Source: an uncultured Christensenella sp.
GTDB taxonomy: Bacteria > Bacillota > Clostridia > Christensenellales > Borkfalkiaceae
DNA: 64,000 nt
Reading direction: 5' to 3'
NCBI GenBank assembly: GCA_910578565.1
Contig: CAJTQF010000003.1
Span: 62,001 to 126,000, forward strand
Position numbers and translations under genes: made by a program. Under the pieces are notes generated by a model that worked only from the letters and a program-made list of their open reading frames with translations, searched no databases and had not been told where the DNA came from. Each line of letters opens with the position of its first letter. Position 1 is the first letter of the stretch. This document shows, piece by piece, positions 16,064 to 24,358 of this stretch.

Positions 16064-16417
16064 TCAGTTTTCGCTCAGTCCGTCGATATATCCCGCGGCT
16101 TTCTGCTTTGCCCCGCTTGAAAGTTTTTTGTACTTTCCCAGCAAAGCCCGCTCGTCCGCGGACATGGCGTTTACTCCGCCGCGCGCGCGTTCCGCGCCCA
16201 CTGTAACGTTCCCCATATCGTCAGTCCGCCCCACAAGATAGTCAAGCGAGCATTCGAAAAAATCTGCGTATGCAATCAGGTTGACTATATGCGGCTCACG
16301 CTGTCCGCTTTCGTAACAGGCGATTGTCGCCTGACCGATTTCCAGCCGCTCGCTTAGTTCTTTTTGGGTAAGACCGTTTTCCAGCCTTATATTTTTTAAA
16401 ATTTCGGAAATTTTCAT
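16064..16417 (-). CDS. XRE-family transcriptional regulator (SinR/phage-repressor type)
   Basis: 117-residue protein. The helix-turn-helix covers residues 5-58 (LKNIRLENGLTQKELSERLEIGQATIACYESGQREP), with a typical SLDYLVGRTDD ending to the domain, then a short hydrophilic tail. Such proteins usually repress their own and neighbouring promoters. Divergent from a plus-strand promoter at 16459 whose surroundings carry repeated ATGC/GCAAT words that could be operator half-sites. Confidence 0.85.
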   Translation of the reverse strand: MKISEILKNIRLENGLTQKELSERLEIGQATIACYESGQREPHIVNLIAYADFFECSLDYLVGRTDDMGNVTVGAERARGGVNAMSADERALLGKYKKLSSGAKQKAAGYIDGLSEN

Positions 16418-16458
16418 AACAATGCAATTAAAATTCTATCACGAATGCGATAATTTTC

Positions 16459-16590
16459 TTGACAAAACCGCAAACGCAATATACAATAATATTACAAATG
16501 CAATATATGCAGAATAAAATTTTTTAAAACAGTCTTACAAACATCTTATAAGCCGCCGGCGGGAAACTACCGACGGCTTATATTTTTGCG
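16459..16590 (+). promoter_or_regulatory. Promoter followed by a terminator with no gene between
   Basis: TTGACA (16459-16464), 17 bases, TACAAT (16482-16487). About 60 bases beyond the expected start is a strong hairpin (TATAAGCCG 16547-16555 with CGGCTTATA 16574-16582, then TTTTTG). This could be a short RNA of roughly 90 bases, or a leader for the gene at 16653. No open frame of note lies between. Confidence 0.5.
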
Positions 16591-16597
16591 GGCGGTA

Positions 16598-16626
16598 TTG
16601 ACTTGACTGCGCGGCTGTGATAAAAT
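16598..16626 (+). promoter_or_regulatory. Promoter of the PP-loop gene
   Basis: TTGACT (16598-16603), 17-base spacer, TAAAAT (16621-16626). An in-frame GTG at 16617 overlaps the -10 box, so the ATG at 16653 is the better start. Confidence 0.7.
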
Positions 16627-16652
16627 TTATTAAAAACAGCCGGACGGGGTGT

Positions 16653-18047
16653 ATGGAAAAGTATTATCTGCAAAACAGGTGGAAACTGCAAGGAAAGGTT
16701 TTGTATTATTACGGTTTGCGGAATAAATCCGTAATGTTCAGAAACAGAGTGAAACTGAACAGGGCTCAAATTAAAATTATAAAAAAATTGCCCTGCGCTC
16801 TTTCGGATGCCGAGCTGAAAGAGCTGAAAAATTTAGCGGGCGTTCAGGTTGTGGACGCGGCGCGTTTAAAAGCCACGCCCAAGTCGCTTGAAGAGGCGAC
16901 GTTCTGCTCCCGTTGCGTCGCCAACGATTTCATTTTGCCGGGGCTGGAATTTGATGAAAACGGCTTGTGTCCCATGTGCCGGACTGCGGAGCTGACCGAA
17001 AATTTAAAGAGCGTCGTCCCCGTAAAAAACACCTTCGGGCGCAGTAAAAAATCTCGGTTCGACGTTGCGGTGTTCTACACGGGCGGCAAGGACAGCACCT
17101 ATCTTTTGTACTATCTTTCAAAAGTTCTTTCCCTGCGCGTACTGGCTATGACCTGGGAAATACCGTATATGTCGGAGAGCGCGGCAAAGAGTATAGAAGG
17201 CGCAAAGAAAACTTTGCCCAACGTGGAATTTATCACGCGCAAAGTTGCCGACTGCGATCTGAAAAAAATTTACGCGCATTTGTATGCCAACGCCGAAAAC
17301 ACCTGCGCCTGCCCGTCGCTTGCATACGTATTGTTCTATCCCGAACTCGTCGCAAACAAAGTCCCCTATTTCGTTGCCGGTAACGAGCCCGCCCAGCTTT
17401 TAGGGCTTTACTACAACCATATGGCGCCTAAAATGGCGTACTCTTTCGGCAATAACAGGGGGCTTAACCTGCTTATAAATATAGGTCGGTTACTTACCTT
17501 GCACCCGCCGCTGAAAAGGGGGCAGTTCCACACGCTTGCAACAATGAAGCAACTTGCCTACGGCGACAATCCGCTGAAAAATTTAGCGGGATATTCGAAC
17601 GCGCTCGTCGGCAACGTGGTTGCGGCAATAAAACAGGTACCGCTTATAGTAAAGCCGCTGAAACGCGCGATTCGCCAATCGAGTTGGAGCGGAAATATTC
17701 CCGCGTTCGTTCAGGTGGATTTCAACGATATATGCGGCGGCAAATACGACTGGAAAAAGATAAAGGACGTTATAATATCCGAGTGCGGCTGGGTTCCGCC
17801 CGAGCAGACGGATAAGGGACTGCACACAAGCTGTAAAATAGAAAAGTGCAAAGAGTATTCGCAGTTCAACCGTTTTTACCATATGCGCAGTACGATGATG
17901 CCTTTCAGCGCGCTTGAAATTTCGCTTGCAAGCAGGGACAAAGCGCTGACCCGCGAACAGGCTCTTGCCGAGATTGAAAGCTCGCTGGGATTCAGTTTGG
18001 AAGAAATTCCCGAATGCGCTGTAATGAAGGAATACATAGAAAAATGA
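16653..18047 (+). CDS. PP-loop ATP pyrophosphatase, N-acetyl sugar amidotransferase-like
   Basis: A 464-residue protein resembling the WbpG/LpsP amidotransferase-like group. A zinc-finger-type CSRCVANDF...CPMC (about residues 85-110) precedes the ATP-binding PP-loop VAVFYTGGKDSTYLLYYL (about 138-155); the family SGGKDS is TGGKDS here. Relatives use ATP to activate a substrate for transfer of ammonia, often in surface-sugar synthesis; substrate here is unknown. It overlaps the next gene by 4 bases, so the two act together. The usual glutaminase partner is not adjacent. Confidence 0.7.
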   Translation: MEKYYLQNRWKLQGKVLYYYGLRNKSVMFRNRVKLNRAQIKIIKKLPCALSDAELKELKNLAGVQVVDAARLKATPKSLEEATFCSRCVANDFILPGLEFDENGLCPMCRTAELTENLKSVVPVKNTFGRSKKSRFDVAVFYTGGKDSTYLLYYLSKVLSLRVLAMTWEIPYMSESAAKSIEGAKKTLPNVEFITRKVADCDLKKIYAHLYANAENTCACPSLAYVLFYPELVANKVPYFVAGNEPAQLLGLYYNHMAPKMAYSFGNNRGLNLLINIGRLLTLHPPLKRGQFHTLATMKQLAYGDNPLKNLAGYSNALVGNVVAAIKQVPLIVKPLKRAIRQSSWSGNIPAFVQVDFNDICGGKYDWKKIKDVIISECGWVPPEQTDKGLHTSCKIEKCKEYSQFNRFYHMRSTMMPFSALEISLASRDKALTREQALAEIESSLGFSLEEIPECAVMKEYIEK

Positions 18048-18721
18048 ACGCCGTAATTTACTATTCCGACACGGGGCAGTGCCGCCGCATTGCGGAGTAT
18101 CTTGCAGGTAAAAGCGGCTACGCGTTGACGGACATACACGAAGCGCAGAGCGGGTACGGCACTGTGATACTCGTTTTTCCCGTACACTGTCAGAATATTC
18201 CCGCCGCGGTAAAAACCTTTTTAAGCAAACTGAAAGCCGGGACGTTGGCGGCGGTCGCCGTTTACGGTAAAATGAGCTTCGGGAACGTCTTATATGAAAT
18301 TCAACGCCGTTACCGCCACAGCATAGCCGCCGCGGCATATGTGCCGTCTAAACACGCATATCTGGCGGAAAACGGGTTTGAAGATTTTGAAAAACTGGAT
18401 TGCATTACCGAAAAACTCAAAAACCCCGTCGCGGTTAAAATCCCGCGGTCGCGCAAGAATATATTCGCAAATTTCCTGCCGTCGTTCCGCAGCCGTATTG
18501 GCGTAAAACTTTATGCGGACGCGGCTTGCGACAAATGCGGCGCGTGTTCGAAAGTCTGTAAAAGGGGCGCAATCGAGAACGGCATACCCAATAAAAAATG
18601 CATACGCTGTTTAAAGTGCGTTGAAGCCTGTCCGCGCAACGCCCTGCATTTTTCAACGCGGCTGGCTATGCGGATGTACCTGAATAAGCGGAAAAAGGAA
18701 GATCTGATAATTTACATATAA
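18044..18721 (+). CDS. Flavodoxin-ferredoxin fusion (EFR1-like)
   Basis: 225-residue protein with an N-terminal flavodoxin-like fold (AVIYYSDTGQCRRIAEYLA, residues 3-21; VILVFPVHCQNIPAAVKTFL) and two C-terminal 4Fe-4S motifs: CDKCGACSKVC and CIRCLKCVEAC (about 160-205). Such EFR1-type proteins carry electrons in anaerobes. I chose the ATG at 18044, which overlaps the upstream stop codon (ATGA). Operon context suggests it feeds electrons to a reaction linked to the PP-loop enzyme, an inference. Confidence 0.85.
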   Translation: MNAVIYYSDTGQCRRIAEYLAGKSGYALTDIHEAQSGYGTVILVFPVHCQNIPAAVKTFLSKLKAGTLAAVAVYGKMSFGNVLYEIQRRYRHSIAAAAYVPSKHAYLAENGFEDFEKLDCITEKLKNPVAVKIPRSRKNIFANFLPSFRSRIGVKLYADAACDKCGACSKVCKRGAIENGIPNKKCIRCLKCVEACPRNALHFSTRLAMRMYLNKRKKEDLIIYI

Positions 18722-18722
18722 A

Positions 18723-18755
18723 AAGCCGCCGAAAACTTTCGGCGGCTTATATATC
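18723..18755. terminator. Bidirectional terminator between convergent genes
   Basis: Perfect 12-bp stem (18723-18734 with 18737-18748) flanked by A/T tracts. Confidence 0.85.
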
Positions 18756-18763
18756 GCTGTTTA

Positions 18764-19069
18764 TTATTCTTTTTCTGCGGGTTCGGACGCGGCGGGCGCG
18801 TTTGCGGATTCTTCGGTTTCAGCTTTTTCTTCCGTTGCCGCAGGTTCCGCGCTTTCCGTCTGTTCGGCTTCGGCGTCCATTATAACAAGTTCTTCTTCAA
18901 CTTCCTTGTTGGCGTTGGGGTCTTTGTTCATAGTCTTGTCAACCTTCTTTTTGAACTTACGCCATATTACTATTGCCGAAGCTCCCACGGCGACGACTAT
19001 CGCCGTTAAAGAAGTAAGCAGTACGGACGTAGCCGCGGGGTCGATGTAAAGCAGTTGTGTTATTTCCAT
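18764..19069 (-). CDS. Small single-pass membrane protein with acidic tail
   Basis: Unrecognised 101-residue protein. One membrane helix (LLTSLTAIVVAVGASAIVIW, about residues 17-36) is followed by a basic patch (RKFKKKVDK) and a 55-residue glutamate/alanine/proline-rich tail of low complexity. It lies 12 bases after the YidC-glycerophosphotransferase fusion gene and may serve that surface-polymer machinery. Confidence 0.65.
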   Translation of the reverse strand: MEITQLLYIDPAATSVLLTSLTAIVVAVGASAIVIWRKFKKKVDKTMNKDPNANKEVEEELVIMDAEAEQTESAEPAATEEKAETEESANAPAASEPAEKE

Positions 19070-19081
19070 AATATCTCCCTT

Positions 19082-21181
19082 TTAATTTTTGTTTTTGCTT
19101 TTTTGCGAAAGCGATTTTAAAATATATTGCGCGCCCTTTTCGGCGGCGTTGCCGTGGTTAAAAGTAAAGTCTTTAAAACATTCGTTAATGGTTTTGTTAT
19201 ATTCGCTCTGCTTTTTAAACAGTTCTTTAACAGTCTGTGCAATATTCCACAAATCTTCCTTTTCAACCGATACGCCTATAATATCGCGCAGGCTCATCTG
19301 GACGGGGGTTATGCCAACCTGTTCCCAGTTGGGATTGCATATCTTGGGCGCGGTGTTCACAAACAGCGCGGGGCGTCCGGTTGCGAAGCAGAACTCCGCC
19401 GATATGCCTGACCAGTCTGTTATAAGCAAATCGGAAGAGTAAACCGATTTATTGTTTGAAAAATCAAGCTCGAAAGTAAGCAGGTCTTTGTCGTAGTCTT
19501 TGTACTTTTCCACCAGCTTGCTCATCTGGTAGCCGTATCTTTTTACGTATTCGGGGTGGGGTCTTACCGAAATTTTATATTCTTTGCCGTAAAGCCCGTC
19601 GATAATCCTGTCTATACAGGAGTCGAGTATGTTGTCTTCCTGCCAGGAAGGGGCGACAAGTATTTCCTTTACTTTGCCCGTCTTTTTGTTTTCGTTTTCC
19701 TTACGTCCCGCTTCAACCAGATTGTCCAAAAGCGGAAAGCCGAATTCAACCAGATTTTTTTCGGGCAGGTTTTTAATTTCCACCAGTCTGCGCACTACGT
19801 CTACAACGTGCTGACCGGCGCAGAATACGGTGTCGAATGCGTCCAGCGCGCCGTCGTTAAAGCCGAGATGTGGACTCATTGCGTCGTGCGGAACAAAGAT
19901 ATATTCGGTATCTTTTTTAATGTACGAACGCTTTAAATAGTACTTGTCCAAATCGGGCGTGGTCATAACGAAAATGTCCGTTTCCACAAGCATCATAAGG
20001 AGCGCTGTCTTTTTCAAGCCTATATAATAGGGCTTTATTCTGGGTTCGTCCTTGGCTATATCGAATATAACGTCGTTAAAATCGTTGGTTACGTAGTGTA
20101 TTACAAGGTTAGAGCGTTTTAAAAGCTGTTCGATAATATCTTTATAGTATTTGTAAAAACCGCTCTTTTCGGAATAGAAGACTATATGCTTATTGACTAT
20201 GTGCATAAACTTTTTATAGTCCTGCTTTTGCCGCGCCTTCATCTGCTTGTACAGCGGGTCTTTTTTGTCCATCTTGCCGAAGGCTTTTGAATCCGCCAAA
20301 GCCTTGCGGCTCTCTTCAAGGCGTTGGTAGTCAACGTATTTTTTAGGATTGATAATGGCGTTAAGCGTATACATCTGCGCTATTGACAGCAGGTTTCCCG
20401 CAATCCAGTAAACCGCAATGCCCGCCGGCACAAAAAATCCGAGATACAGCGAAAGTCCTACGCTTACCGCCATAATGCCGTACTTGTTCAGTTTGCCCTG
20501 TTCGTGCTGGATAACGTTTGAAAGGTTCTGCGTAAAGCACATCAGCCAGGAAGAAAAACCTGCGAACACCGGCAAAAGGAAGTACCAGCCCAAAACTTTT
20601 GAAGGAACGCTGCAAAGGTTCATTCCCAGAAAGTTCAGTTTGAATGCGGAAACCTTTGAAATTATGCGTTCGAGCTCGGCGGGGTCTATTCCTTCTACGG
20701 GGGTCGCCGCGGTGACAGTGCCGTCCTTTATAGCCTGTATTATGGAAAGTTGGAAACTTGAATTGCCCGTGTCTGCGCCGATATAATTGGCAAGCGCGTT
20801 TACCGCGTCGTTGGAAACGCCGAACAGATATCCCATGGGGTGGTATATGATATACACAACTCCGAGAAGCAGAATAATCTGTATCGCCAGCGGGATAAGC
20901 GAAAGCAAGGGGTGGTAGTGCTCGCGTTTGTACAGCTTTGCCTGCCCGTCAGCAATCGCGTCCAGATTGCCCGCGTTGTTAGCTTTCAAAAAGTTTATTT
21001 CAGGCTGGATTTTGACCATCTGGATAGAGTTTTTGTGTATCCATACCGACACGGGGAACAAGATGATTTTGCTTGCGAGTGTAAAAAGAATTATGGCAAC
21101 GCCGTAGTTCCCTACAAGCAGCCACAGCCCTTTCATTAGATAGGCAAGCGGCAGACAAATGTAATAAATAACTGTATCCAT
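19082..21181 (-). CDS. Fusion of YidC-like membrane domain and CDP-glycerol glycerophosphotransferase-like domain
   Basis: 699 residues. The first 290 or so resemble YidC/Oxa1: an early helix, LFTLASKIILFPVSVWIHKNS, hydrophobic LLSLIPLAIQIILLLGVVYIIY, and the final GFFVPAGIAVYWIAGNLLSIAQ. From about residue 325 it becomes a TagF-type transferase: IVFYSEKSGFYKYY, FVPHDAMSPHLGF, VAPSWQEDN, SVRPHPEYVKRY, and LLITDWSGISAEFCF. In TagF the paired histidines and the DWS region bind CDP-glycerol. The fusion suggests a membrane-anchored polyol-phosphate polymer synthase, or a membrane domain that helps export. Next to a sulfatase-fold enzyme, it fits wall-polymer synthesis. Confidence 0.8.
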   Translation of the reverse strand: MDTVIYYICLPLAYLMKGLWLLVGNYGVAIILFTLASKIILFPVSVWIHKNSIQMVKIQPEINFLKANNAGNLDAIADGQAKLYKREHYHPLLSLIPLAIQIILLLGVVYIIYHPMGYLFGVSNDAVNALANYIGADTGNSSFQLSIIQAIKDGTVTAATPVEGIDPAELERIISKVSAFKLNFLGMNLCSVPSKVLGWYFLLPVFAGFSSWLMCFTQNLSNVIQHEQGKLNKYGIMAVSVGLSLYLGFFVPAGIAVYWIAGNLLSIAQMYTLNAIINPKKYVDYQRLEESRKALADSKAFGKMDKKDPLYKQMKARQKQDYKKFMHIVNKHIVFYSEKSGFYKYYKDIIEQLLKRSNLVIHYVTNDFNDVIFDIAKDEPRIKPYYIGLKKTALLMMLVETDIFVMTTPDLDKYYLKRSYIKKDTEYIFVPHDAMSPHLGFNDGALDAFDTVFCAGQHVVDVVRRLVEIKNLPEKNLVEFGFPLLDNLVEAGRKENENKKTGKVKEILVAPSWQEDNILDSCIDRIIDGLYGKEYKISVRPHPEYVKRYGYQMSKLVEKYKDYDKDLLTFELDFSNNKSVYSSDLLITDWSGISAEFCFATGRPALFVNTAPKICNPNWEQVGITPVQMSLRDIIGVSVEKEDLWNIAQTVKELFKKQSEYNKTINECFKDFTFNHGNAAEKGAQYILKSLSQKSKNKN

Positions 21182-21202
21182 ATTACGCCTTCATTTCCGT
21201 TT

Positions 21203-22966
21203 TTAGTCCATTATAAAGTGGTCAAGATAATCTGTGTGTACAAGTTCCCAGTTGTCAAAGTCCGTGCCCGCACCTGTAATTTTGAACGTATACAGTTCGC
21301 ACTGGGAGCTTTGGTAAGTGTTGTATATGTGCGTTCTTTCGTGCGTCGGGTCGCCTTCGGCTATGTCGTAAAGCGTTTCAACGCCTTTGTTGTCGCGTTC
21401 GATATTTTCAGATTGGAATATGGTCGGCCATATGTTTTTGTGTTCAACCGGCGCGTAGGACTGCACGAGTTCTTCTCCCGCCGAACCCGAAGGTTTAAAG
21501 AACAACGCGGTCAGCTTGGGCTTTTCGGGCGCGCCGTTGTTGTTGCCCGGGTCGGGGTGGTCGCCCGTGATTATTATGGTCGCACTTTCGTATAAGCCCT
21601 TGTCTTTCAGAGCCTGAAGATATTCGTTTATTATGTCGAAACTTATGGACACGGAAGAAGTTATCATACTCTTCTGTATGGCTGAAACGTTATTTGTAAG
21701 ATGTCCCAGCGATATGTTGTGGCAGCCGTCCACGTGTACGAACGAAAAATTTTTATCTCCTTTCTCTTCAAAAGCAGATTCGGATACCAGATCGTAAACG
21801 GTACCGTTGCCCGTAGTATAATTGCCGTAACCATTTTCGGCTTTCGAGCTTACGCATTCGTTGAACGTGGCGGACTCTATGCCGTAAATAAGGCTTTTGA
21901 AAAACAGCGGCATACAACGGTATGCGGCAGTGCCTATCATACAGCCCATAAGTTTCATGGGGTTGGTGGTTTTAAATTCCGTGGTGTCTGAAACGTTACT
22001 TATATAATCGGGCAGGGAGTGCGCCGTATTGTAAGCGTAATAGGGTGAAGTGAAAAGGTTGACTTTATAGCCGTTTTCCGCCAGCAACGACAGGGTGTTG
22101 TTGTCCGCATACGCGGCGTCAAGGTTTTCCTTTCTGCGCAGCTCAATGTCAAACTTGTTTTCGGTAAGCATATACGCCACCGAAGGGAATGTGTGCCCGT
22201 ATAAGGAAAGGTTATCCTTAAACCAGGTAAAGCCGTCAAGCCCGTTGAAAATTCCGGGGTCCTTTTCGTACGCGGCTTCGGCAAATACTTCGTCAAACCT
22301 GTCAATGCAGAAATAAAATATATTGCGCCCGCCAGATACCGTAGTAAGATTTTCGTTTGTTACAACCTTGTCCTTGTAGTCGGGCTGTTCTTTAAGGATT
22401 CGCGCGTATCTGCTTAAAAATACGTCGGGGTGCTTGACCGTGCTTGATATGGGCGTGATAATCTGCGTCGCAATCACTACCACGGAAAGTATTACCGCAA
22501 TTATGGCAAAGATGCCCTTCTTGTCCTTGATTACGGCGAAGGCAATCGCCGCGCCGAATACGGCAAGCCATATGAACGCGTCCAATACCTGTAAGCCTAT
22601 ATGTACCGGTGAAGACGACATGTTGTCGCCCGCAAGAGAGTCCATTCCGAAGTTTAGAAAAGTCCCTTGGAAAAAGAACATAAACGACAGCGCCAGAACC
22701 AGCGCGTAAGTTATTCTGTACGCCTTTTCGGGCAGGAACAAAATGCTGCACGCAATCGCCGCGGCAAACAGCAGCCCGAATAATACGCACAAAGGGAAAA
22801 AGGACGAAAGAGAAAACAAAAACTCGTCCATATTGTTTGCGTATACTTCAAAAGGTATGGCAACGAATAAAATCAAGGGCAGACAAACCGAAAGAAGTAT
22901 TACGGGCAACAACCGTTTTTTTATATTGAAATTAAATTTCAATTTACCGTTTTTCATTTTTTCCAA
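21203..22966 (-). CDS. Membrane sulfatase/alkaline-phosphatase-superfamily protein (LTA-synthase-like)
   Basis: 587 residues with five hydrophobic helices in the first 190 (starts LLPVILLSVCLPLILFVAIPF) and a large extracellular domain. Metal-site-like features of the sulfatase superfamily: FYFCIDRFDE near residue 215, HTFPSVAYMLTEN near 265, and IIITGDHPDPGN near 475. Members such as LtaS and phosphoethanolamine transferases move glycerol-phosphate or ethanolamine-phosphate to surface polymers. It starts the leftward operon with the YidC-TagF-like fusion. Confidence 0.75.
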   Translation of the reverse strand: MEKMKNGKLKFNFNIKKRLLPVILLSVCLPLILFVAIPFEVYANNMDEFLFSLSSFFPLCVLFGLLFAAAIACSILFLPEKAYRITYALVLALSFMFFFQGTFLNFGMDSLAGDNMSSSPVHIGLQVLDAFIWLAVFGAAIAFAVIKDKKGIFAIIAVILSVVVIATQIITPISSTVKHPDVFLSRYARILKEQPDYKDKVVTNENLTTVSGGRNIFYFCIDRFDEVFAEAAYEKDPGIFNGLDGFTWFKDNLSLYGHTFPSVAYMLTENKFDIELRRKENLDAAYADNNTLSLLAENGYKVNLFTSPYYAYNTAHSLPDYISNVSDTTEFKTTNPMKLMGCMIGTAAYRCMPLFFKSLIYGIESATFNECVSSKAENGYGNYTTGNGTVYDLVSESAFEEKGDKNFSFVHVDGCHNISLGHLTNNVSAIQKSMITSSVSISFDIINEYLQALKDKGLYESATIIITGDHPDPGNNNGAPEKPKLTALFFKPSGSAGEELVQSYAPVEHKNIWPTIFQSENIERDNKGVETLYDIAEGDPTHERTHIYNTYQSSQCELYTFKITGAGTDFDNWELVHTDYLDHFIMD

Positions 22967-23155
22967 AGTCCTGTAGAAGCATATAAAATTACATTTTACA
23001 GTTTAGCACTTTTTAAATATTTTTGTCAAACATAATGGGCAAACCTTGGCTTTAAATAAGTTGCCGTTTTTTTGCGGCAATACATATAATAATTATATCC
23101 GACGCGCGGGCTTGGTAAATTTTTAATAAAAATTAAAAAACCGATTAAAAAACGC

Positions 23156-23184
23156 TTGATTTTTGTAAAGGTATTTGATATATT
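23156..23184 (+). promoter_or_regulatory. Promoter of the tRNA cluster
   Basis: TTGATT (23156-23161), 17-base spacer, TATATT (23179-23184), 13 bases before the first tRNA. The rest of the 22967-23196 gap shows no gene. Confidence 0.7.
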
Positions 23185-23196
23185 AATTAAGCGTTC

Positions 23197-23272
23197 GGGA
23201 GCTTAGCTCAGTTGGGAGAGCAACTGCCCTACAAGCAGTGGGTCACAGGTTCGAGCCCTGTAGCTCCCACCA
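23197..23272 (+). tRNA. tRNA-Val (anticodon TAC)
   Basis: Full cloverleaf: acceptor GGGAGCT/AGCTCCC, D-arm with GG, anticodon loop CCTACAA, T-loop GTTCGAG, and genome-encoded CCA. Confidence 0.97.
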
Positions 23273-23295
23273 GAACAGTGCGGAAGAATTAATAT

Positions 23296-23370
23296 GCGGG
23301 AGTGGCTCAGTGGTAGAGCGTCACCTTGCCAAGGTGAATGTCGCGGGTTCGAATCTCGTCTCCCGCTCCA
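23296..23370 (+). tRNA. tRNA-Gly (anticodon GCC)
   Basis: Acceptor GCGGGAG/CTCCCGC, anticodon loop TTGCCAA, T-loop GTTCGAA, discriminator T and encoded CCA. Confidence 0.97.
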
Positions 23371-23396
23371 AAAATTCTTGCGCACTGTTTTTTTAT

Positions 23397-23471
23397 GGCG
23401 CTATAGCCAAGTGGTAAGGCCAGGGTCTGCAAAACCCTCATCCCCCGGTTCAAATCCGGGTGGCGCCTCCA
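23397..23471 (+). tRNA. tRNA-Cys (anticodon GCA)
   Basis: Acceptor GGCGCTA/TGGCGCC, anticodon loop CTGCAAA, T-loop GTTCAAA, discriminator T and encoded CCA. Confidence 0.97.
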
Positions 23472-23476
23472 ACAAA

Positions 23477-23506
23477 AAGCCTTGGCACACAGCCAAGGCT
23501 TTTTTA
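23477..23506 (+). terminator. Terminator after tRNA-Cys
   Basis: Ten-bp stem AAGCCTTGGC/GCCAAGGCTT with ACACA loop and a T-run. Confidence 0.85.
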
Positions 23507-23552
23507 TTTAACAGCATTTTGCTTTGCTGTAACCGCAACAATTAAAAATTTT

Positions 23553-23615
23553 GCTTGTGTGGTGGAATAGGCAGACGCAAGGGACTTAAAATTTTTGGCA
23601 GAAAATAATTAACAG
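23553..23615 (+). pseudogene. Degenerate 5' partial copy of tRNA-Leu
   Basis: About 40 bases (GTGGTGGAATAGGCAGACGC and onward through the anticodon region GGGACTTAAAAT) are identical to the tRNA-Leu at 23655. The acceptor half is altered (GCTTGTG for GCCCGAG) and the variable and T arms have decayed beyond recognition. It lacks a 3' acceptor strand and CCA, so it cannot be a working tRNA. Confidence 0.8.
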
Positions 23616-23654
23616 AAAATTAACATAAAAACTGAAAACTTAACAAAAAACCAT

Positions 23655-23741
23655 GCCCGAGTGGTGGAATAGGCAGACGCAAGGGACTTAAAATCCCTCG
23701 GTAGAAATACCGTGCCGGTTCAAGTCCGGCCTCGGGCACCA
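23655..23741 (+). tRNA. tRNA-Leu (anticodon TAA)
   Basis: Acceptor GCCCGAG/CTCGGGC, anticodon loop CTTAAAA, long variable arm as required for leucine, T-loop GTTCAAG, encoded CCA. It is the last core-type gene before the accessory island, so its 3' end is a candidate insertion site. Confidence 0.97.
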
Positions 23742-23747
23742 TAGAAG

Positions 23748-23785
23748 TTGGTCTATAAGTCTTCTGGCTTATAGACCGCTTTTTT
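23748..23785 (+). terminator. Terminator after tRNA-Leu
   Basis: GGTCTATAAG pairs with CTTATAGACC, 8-base loop, then GCTTTTTT. Confidence 0.85.
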
Positions 23786-23851
23786 CGTATTTTTGGGCAA
23801 AAACGGCAAAAAATGACCGATTTTCAGGTCAAAAAGGGCAAAAACCGCTCG

Positions 23852-23890
23852 TGTAAGTTTGAAACATTTACGCGGGCGGTCTTTTTTTAT
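23852..23890 (+). terminator. Terminator-like hairpin at the island border
   Basis: ACCGCTCGTGTAA pairs imperfectly with TTTACGCGGGCGGT and is followed by seven T. No gene lies between the previous terminator and this one. The rest of 23742-23987 shows no gene. Confidence 0.65.
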
Positions 23891-23987
23891 GCCAAAAATA
23901 GCAAGGGGATTTTAGTTCAACACACCTCTGCAAAGCTGACCTATATCCCCCTTGTTGTCAGACTTGAATGTGTTGAAATGTTGTAAA

Positions 23988-24042
23988 TGTCCTAAAATTA
24001 GTACAGTTCGCTATTTACAGAACGGGCGGACCGTGCTATAAT
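23988..24042 (+). promoter_or_regulatory. Promoter with TGTC-N10-TACA operator-like motif (copy 1 of 3)
   Basis: TGTC (23988-23991), ten bases CTAAAATTAG, TACA (24002-24005), then 8 bases to the -35 box TTTACA (24014-24019), 17 bases, TATAAT (24037-24042). The same layout recurs at 48239 and 57284. It drives the HNH gene and probably the WYL regulator behind it. Confidence 0.7.
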
Positions 24043-24076
24043 ATAATAGCTAAATTCTAATAAGGAGGTGTCCTAT

Positions 24077-24337
24077 ATGTTTGGATTAGGACGGCATAAG
24101 TCTTATATCAATAAGGAAGGCTACAAGCAGAAATACAAGCCGAGAAGTCCTGAGGCCCGTGAAAATGGTTACGTGGCTGTTCACCGTGATGTCGCAAGTC
24201 GGAAAATAGGAAGACCGCTGCGTGTCAACGAAGTAGTGCATCACCGTGATGGGAACAAGCTCAATAACCGACCGAGCAACTTGCAAGTAATGACTCGCAA
24301 ACAGCATTGGAGAGTCCACCACCCTAAAAATATATAA
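24077..24337 (+). CDS. HNH endonuclease-type protein
   Basis: 86 residues. The HNH motif is compact: VNEVVHHRDGNKLNNRPSNLQ followed by VMTRKQHWRVHH (histidine pair near residue 55, asparagines of DGN and PSN, final histidine). An AAGGAGG seven bases upstream selects the ATG at 24077 over an earlier GTG. First gene of the island transcription unit; proteins of this kind are common in phages and mobile elements. Whether it cuts alone is unknown. Confidence 0.8.
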   Translation: MFGLGRHKSYINKEGYKQKYKPRSPEARENGYVAVHRDVASRKIGRPLRVNEVVHHRDGNKLNNRPSNLQVMTRKQHWRVHHPKNI

Positions 24338-24358
24338 TTATATAAATAGGTAGAAGAT

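Noticed and set aside
23852..23890. attR of the element at the tRNA-Leu 3' end
   Set aside because: The sequence after tRNA-Leu has no repeat of the tRNA 3' end elsewhere in the window, so the insertion boundary cannot be shown.
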